Shown here: in pieces, positions 59,368 through 64,000 of the stretch
Numbering within the stretch: the first letter of the stretch is position 1
Layout: each line of letters begins with the position of its first letter
From: Ctenosaura bakeri
Taxonomy: Eukaryota; Chordata; Lepidosauria; Squamata; Iguanidae
DNA: 64,000 bases
NCBI GenBank assembly: GCA_948474755.1
Contig: CAOLHI010000959.1
Location: forward strand, 310,001-374,000
Direction: 5' to 3'
Program-made: the position numbers and the translations under genes
Notes under the pieces: model-generated
Told to the model about the DNA's origin: nothing
Database searches by the model: none
What the model saw: only the letters and a program-made list of their open reading frames with translations

Positions 59368-60504
59368 GGGCTGTTTCACACATGGCAAGTGCTCTCATAT
59401 GCAAAATGGAGTTCCTTTCACACTACCCAATTATGGCGCCATAAGCCTACTTTTAATGGCCATTGTTTCATGCTGTGGAATCCTGAGACTTGCAGCTGAG
59501 GTGTTACCCTGTATGTTGGGGGTCCCAGGAGGGGCGCCCAAATTACCAAATAAAACACAAGTTGGGGAAATTAGCTGGAGCACTCTCTTGGCTAAACAAG
59601 AGGCAGGGTAACTTTAGCAAGGATCTTCTAACCCTATGTATACAGCGGTGGGTCAGAGAGCAGCTAGACAAGGTTTTCAAAGTAACAAACAATATTTTAT
59701 TAATGACAAGAAACACGCAAGACAAGACATAAACTAACTAACTGAGAACTAGAAATAGGGAGCTTTTCGGGAAAGGCAATACAACACCTGGTCTCGTAGT
59801 CCTGGAGAGAAGCAGGGTTCCGGGTAAGAAAGCTCAGCGTGGTTAGTTGAGGGGAGTTTCCTTAGACAACCGGCAGCAAGGTGGGATGGAAGTCCAAAGT
59901 AGTCTGAAGACATACCAAAAGTGGGGACCTTTTATAGGGTGGAGTTTACCTACAGGCTATGTTATGCTCGGTGAGAACAAAGGAGATTTGGAGTTGGACA
60001 AAGGAACTGGAAAAGGTCAAGTTTAGCATGATTGGTTTAGCTCTTAAGACAATAGCGTGGCCGGGACGTTGATGGCCCAACATAAAGGAATGACTTGGCT
60101 CTTGGCTGTGCGGCTTTGTGTAAACCCGAGCCGAGCAGAGCCTGTTTGCAGGGAGGTTTTTCCCTAAAGTAACAGAGAGGCTTAAGTTGCTAGCCTGAAT
60201 GGGGTTTTGGAATGTACAGTCATTAACGGCCGCGCCTGTACGTGCTTGTCCAGGGGACCTCTGCAAACACGTGGTGTGAGATAGCAAAAAGAGGTCAAGA
60301 AAAGGCTGAATTATTTGATATCAAAAAGGATATTTAGTGCTCTCACCCAATGTATCATAACCGTGATAACAGAGGCTTTTAAGATTCTCAGTCAGTGAGG
60401 TTTCTTGCTGCCTCATCAAAATACAAACCCAAGGGTTACCTTGCATGTTGTTGTGACAATTCAAATGAATTACAGTGCTGTAAGTGCATACTGTGAAAGG
60501 GCCC
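59368..60504. mobile_element. MITE with GGGCTGTTTCACA termini, split by an LTR
   Basis: Left end GGGCTGTTTCACACATGGCA and right end CATACTGTGAAAGGGCCC are imperfect inverted repeats. Excluding the LTR at 59502-60394 and the duplicated target, the element is about 239 bp. Its left arm has GTGGAATCCTGAGACTTGCA, a phrase close to family B. No convincing 3-bp duplication is visible. Confidence 0.55.
59502..60394 (-). mobile_element. Solo LTR (family A-related) inside a MITE
   Basis: Bounded by TGTTACCC and TCTCAGTCA, the same termini as the LTRs at 2360, 5145 and 9407. On the minus strand a TATAAAA lies at 59930-59936 and AATAAA at 59696-59701, with spacing as in those copies. CTGAGG precedes (59496-59501) and GTGAGG follows (60395-60400), a 6-bp duplication with one mismatch. 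The sequence is GC-richer, keeps CpGs, and differs internally, so it is a distinct and younger subfamily. No internal genes. Confidence 0.7.
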
Positions 60505-60693
60505 AAGAAGAGTAAAAACAGGAAGCACTGTTATGTTGTGCTTCCAAACATTTTGGGCTTCCTTTGTAACTTTTGCAAAAGGACTTGGGTGTCTCCTCTT
60601 GTAAGAGTGTAATACTTATTGGAGCTCCATTCATTGAGCCATATCAGTATCTTCAGGATACTCCAAATTTAGTTCATCCCAGAGCTAGGCTTA

Positions 60694-60876
60694 GACCATT
60701 TCCGCACTAGACTGTTATAGTGTGCTATTATTCCACTTTCAACATCCTATGGCATCCTAGGGTTTGCAGTTTAGGGAGGGGACTTTGAGGCCCCTCCCTA
60801 AACTGCAAACCCCAGGATGCCATAGGATGTTGAAAGTGGAATAATAGCACTATAACAGTCTAGTGCGGAAATGGCC
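60694..60876. mobile_element. Palindromic MITE (family B), near-perfect arms
   Basis: Left end GACCATTTCCGCACTAGACT, right end AGTCTAGTGCGGAAATGGCC. The arms of about 85 bp are nearly exact complements, meeting around GGACTTTGAGGCC. TTA precedes and TGA follows (imperfect 3-bp duplication). This is the best-kept hairpin of the family in the window. Confidence 0.88.
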
Positions 60877-62359
60877 TGAGAGGAAGAATAAGAGTCTGCT
60901 AGCAGCTCTCTACAGGGACATACCCAGGATGTTAAACTCAACATCTGTTGATTGTACTCTGTGTCCAGACTCTTCTTGGGCCCTTAGGCCTTCTAGGCAT
61001 AACAAGGAGAGTAGCTGATGCATTTATTCCTTTATGTATTCAGTTTTTTTTCCAAAACCTTAATTCCACTGTGTTAGCCCAAAGACTCCCAGGTAAGTTT
61101 GGAGAAGTCCAAATAACTATCAGGTAAAATACAATGTACAAAAAAGCACAAAGTCCCAGTCATAATCATGTATGATGTAACATACTACCTAATCAGATAT
61201 TCAAATTGCAGTAGAACTACAAGAAGATCAGCAACAAGAACAAAATCTCAGATTGCTGGAATGTGCAAGCAGACTCTGAGGGTTAGCATGAACTCTCAGA
61301 ATGAGGCTATCATTCTTGATGTCTGAGTAACACATCCCTGAGCACACCATTAAAAGTGACAGAAAAACAGTAGGCAAGCATTAAGAGGAAAAACAGGAGG
61401 CATAAAAGCACAAGGCCAAACACATTTTTACAACTATTAAGGTAACAATCACAGGAGACATCAGTTCATCTTTCCTAATTATAATCCAAAAGCACTAAAA
61501 GAGAAACATCTGAGTCCTAGGTTTTCCTTGATATAATTAAAAAGTCAAGAAAGCTTTACAGCAAAGCATAATCTTAAAAAATCCTCCCCCCACTGCAGAA
61601 AATGCAGACCCAGGGTTCCAAAGCCCTGAATGTAGTTTTATGGGATAATAGGATTCTGCAATGCAATGCTGTCCTTCCAGTCCACTGAACTGTAAAATCC
61701 ACTTTAGGGTTTTATGTGATTTCAGTCCAATGAACAAAATAATCCACTCCAGAATTTATATCACTCCAGACCAATGAACGACATAATCTAGACTTTGATT
61801 AGAAATTCTGGGCAGGTGACAAGTAGATTGTCAGTAAATGGTTGTTAAGGTATCTCTCTGTTCACTCAGATGGAAAAAAAAAAACTTACTGGCAGCCCAC
61901 AGTTCAAAAGGGTTCCTTTGCTCCTTGCAACGAAGTGCTATCTTCACCCACAGTATTTGAACAATAAGTTGTCTGGCTTCTCGCATTTATTTACCATTGC
62001 TAGAAACTTTCTGGAGACTGCCATGTGATAGGGATTTGTTGCCCATATATCATCTTCTTGGGGTTCCCATCAGTTGAGCACTGCAGGAAACAAGATGTTG
62101 AGCTATAGGAGCCCGGGAGTAAGGCAGGAGATAATTTTTCCTGTAATGCAAGGGTGGGCACCTGCAGCCCTTAAGGTTTTATTTATTTATTTATTTAAGC
62201 TCTCCCAATGCATCACTGTGTGACTTTTCTGATGAGAACTGTAGACAAAAACAATCTCATGAGAGATGATGGAATTCATTTGACTCTGCCTGCTCATTTG
62301 GGCCTTTCTAAGTGAGACTGTCTGTGATGGATTGGTAAAAAAACAACTAGGCAAGAGAA
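60877..62359. other. Unassigned, with a 45-bp tandem repeat
   Basis: Apart from the tandem repeat at 61676-61810 and (TTTA)n near 62181-62198, nothing was recognised. Confidence 0.4.
61676..61810. repeat. 45-bp imperfect tandem repeat, three units
   Basis: Units at 61676-61720, 61721-61765 and 61766-61810 each start (T)CCAG(T/A)CCA(A/C)TGAAC and continue AATC(C/T)A(C/G)... The third unit is most worn. A weaker fourth may precede. Confidence 0.65.
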
Positions 62360-62555
62360 ATAGTGTGGTGAAGTGATCTGATTGTTGGACTAGTATTCTG
62401 GGAGGCCAGGGTTCAAATAGCCTTGGAAACTCATTGGGCGACGTTGGACAAGTTATGCTGTCTTGACCTCAGAGAAAACTAAAGGCAAATCTCCTCTAAA
62501 CAGATGTTGCCAAGGGTTGCCATAAGTCATAGTCAACTTTGAAGGCGCATAATTA
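62360..62555 (+). mobile_element. Sauria-SINE-like element
   Basis: Has GTGGTGAAGTGATCTGATTG (tRNA-like head), GGTTCAAATAGCC as a worn B box, GAAACTCATTGGGCGACGTT, and the tail CATAGTCAACTTTGAAGGCG followed by an A-rich end. Confidence 0.75.
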
Positions 62556-62967
62556 CAAGAAAATAAGAGAGACAGCCAGCCAGCCAGCCTTAGCCAGGGA
62601 GAAACAAGCAACCATCCCTACCTTAAGTGGATTGGCTCAGGAGGAGATTAACTTGGGGTCTCACAGTGAAGGCAAGAAGAAGCTCAAGATGAATATATGC
62701 GAGGTTCAACTGCAACACTCAGCATCTGCTAAGAGGGATGGATACTTCATTCTGCCAAACAGCCAATCCTGCTTTGCTGTCCTGATTTTTTCTGCTCCTC
62801 AGAAAAATGTTTTGTCTCTCATATATCTATAGATATAGATTTAGATAGTATGCTATCAATGGAAATGGGATCAGAACTTGGAAAATCTAATTTTTGGGTT
62901 CTGTAACTCCCATTTATGGCCATGCTAGATGAACAATTTGGGTAGTTGTAGTCCAAAGAGCTACTAT

Positions 62968-63072
62968 GGCCATTTCCGCACTAGATTGTTATAGTGCTAT
63001 TATTCCACTTTAAACATGCTCTGGAATCCTGGGGTTATAATAGTACTATAACAGTCTAGTGTGGAAATGGCC
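62968..63072. mobile_element. Palindromic MITE (family B), short copy
   Basis: Left end GGCCATTTCCGCACTAGATT, right end AGTCTAGTGTGGAAATGGCC, 105 bp because the centre is deleted. TAT flanks both sides (62965-62967 and 63073-63075). Confidence 0.85.
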
Positions 63073-63075
63073 TAT

Positions 63076-64000
63076 GTTCTGAGTGGGTTGCATACTGCCT
63101 CTTGAGTTTCAGTTGAACTATAAAGTTAATTCTAAAAATAATAAGAACCTAATACCTTTTGATACTTTTCCATCATCGATTAGGATGGTGACTGACAATT
63201 CTCACAGTTTAAAGTTTACTCTGTTACAACTAGTATCTCAGAGAATACAAAAGAGAGAGAGAGAGAGAACCACAATCAAGATCAGTCATGCAGAATTCAG
63301 AGGGTACCCATTTCTCATATTATTTCCTGTATCTCCTTGAAATTTTAAAACAGTGTAAAAATGTCTCCCTGAGTTTATTGATCTTTTTCAGGGTAATAAT
63401 AACTTAATAAAGTGGGATATTATTACACTGAAATGGATCAATAAACTGAGTGGAGATGCATTTGTTTCACTGTATTTTTTTTGCAGCAGGTATGCAATTC
63501 TGAAAAGAATTACAGGGCATAATCTAAAAATGCTGCACTTTTCAACCCCAAAGATCTTAATGAGGTGGGGGGAGACACTTTCACAAAAGCATGATATTGG
63601 CCAGAGGCCCTTTTCTCCCCTCACTCAGCTATCAGCAAAGCTGCCTTTTTTAAGACAAAAGGTCAATTTGTTAGCAATTCGCAATAATGTTATATAGCAC
63701 TTAGAGAAGAAAATGAAGGCAAATTGAAGACTGTGCTGCATTCTTGTAGGTTACAGGTCATCTAAAAGTGTGCTAGATAGAAACTTTATGCAGTTAATTA
63801 AAAAAACAATTATCAACCATATTTGTAGTCTCACCTTGATAGACCTTTGGTTCTTAGCAAGCATAGTTCTTCTTATGTTTTCAAGAAGAAGACATTTAAC
63901 TCTTTGCCCACATCTGATTCTGCCTCACCAAACTAACACCTTCCTCAAGTAATTCCCCTTCCCCAGCCAGATTCACTTGCAGGGCCAACAGAGGAAAGAG
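63076..64000. other. Unassigned sequence
   Basis: A (GA)n run at 63253-63269. No gene or named repeat seen to the end of the window. Confidence 0.4.

Overview
The window reads as vertebrate, AT-rich, non-coding DNA, most likely from a squamate reptile (an iguanian-type lizard is my best guess). The basis is the repeat mix: CR1 LINE fragments ending in the bird/reptile-type ATTCTATG tail, tRNA-derived SINEs resembling the Sauria SINE family with a Bov-B-like tail and (CAA)n, an L2 fragment, L1-like 3' ends, Tc1/mariner non-autonomous elements, and many short inverted-repeat DNA transposons. I found no intact host gene, no exon I would defend, no RNA gene, no CRISPR array and no operon. It is probably intergenic or deep intronic. 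Every long open frame (189, 181, 160 and 126 codons) lies in a transposon or is a chance frame in a GC-rich repeat.

Layout. 1-10.3 kb holds a reversed SINE, an old palindromic element with a perfect 36-bp hairpin, three solo LTRs of one type (2360, 5145, 9407, all minus) and a 495-bp MITE. 12.5-14.1 kb is an old CR1 with a SINE inside. 14.7-22 kb is mostly unassigned, with one SINE and one palindromic MITE. 22.0-24.1 kb carries a mariner-type element and a decayed Ty3/Gypsy-like gag split by a Penelope-like foldback that duplicated its target. 24-35 kb is mostly unassigned, with small palindromes, a SINE, a G-rich run and an L2 fragment. 35-64 kb is dense in repeats: four copies of a CpG-rich ~430-bp MITE, five palindromic ~105-195-bp MITE copies, a 416-bp relative, five CR1-derived segments, two L1-like insertions with long target duplications, two more solo LTRs and several SINEs.

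How the parts relate. The clearest biology is insertion history. A MITE sits in a CR1 with a TAA duplication (49137), another in an L1-like copy (55586), an LTR in a MITE (59502), a SINE in a MITE (46803), a SINE in a CR1 (13029) and a foldback in a gag relic (23410). Several MITE families share GGCC(C/A)TTT-type termini and 3-bp target duplications, which suggests mobilisation by one or a few related transposases not encoded here. Family names are recognised from memory of such sequences; no database search was run.
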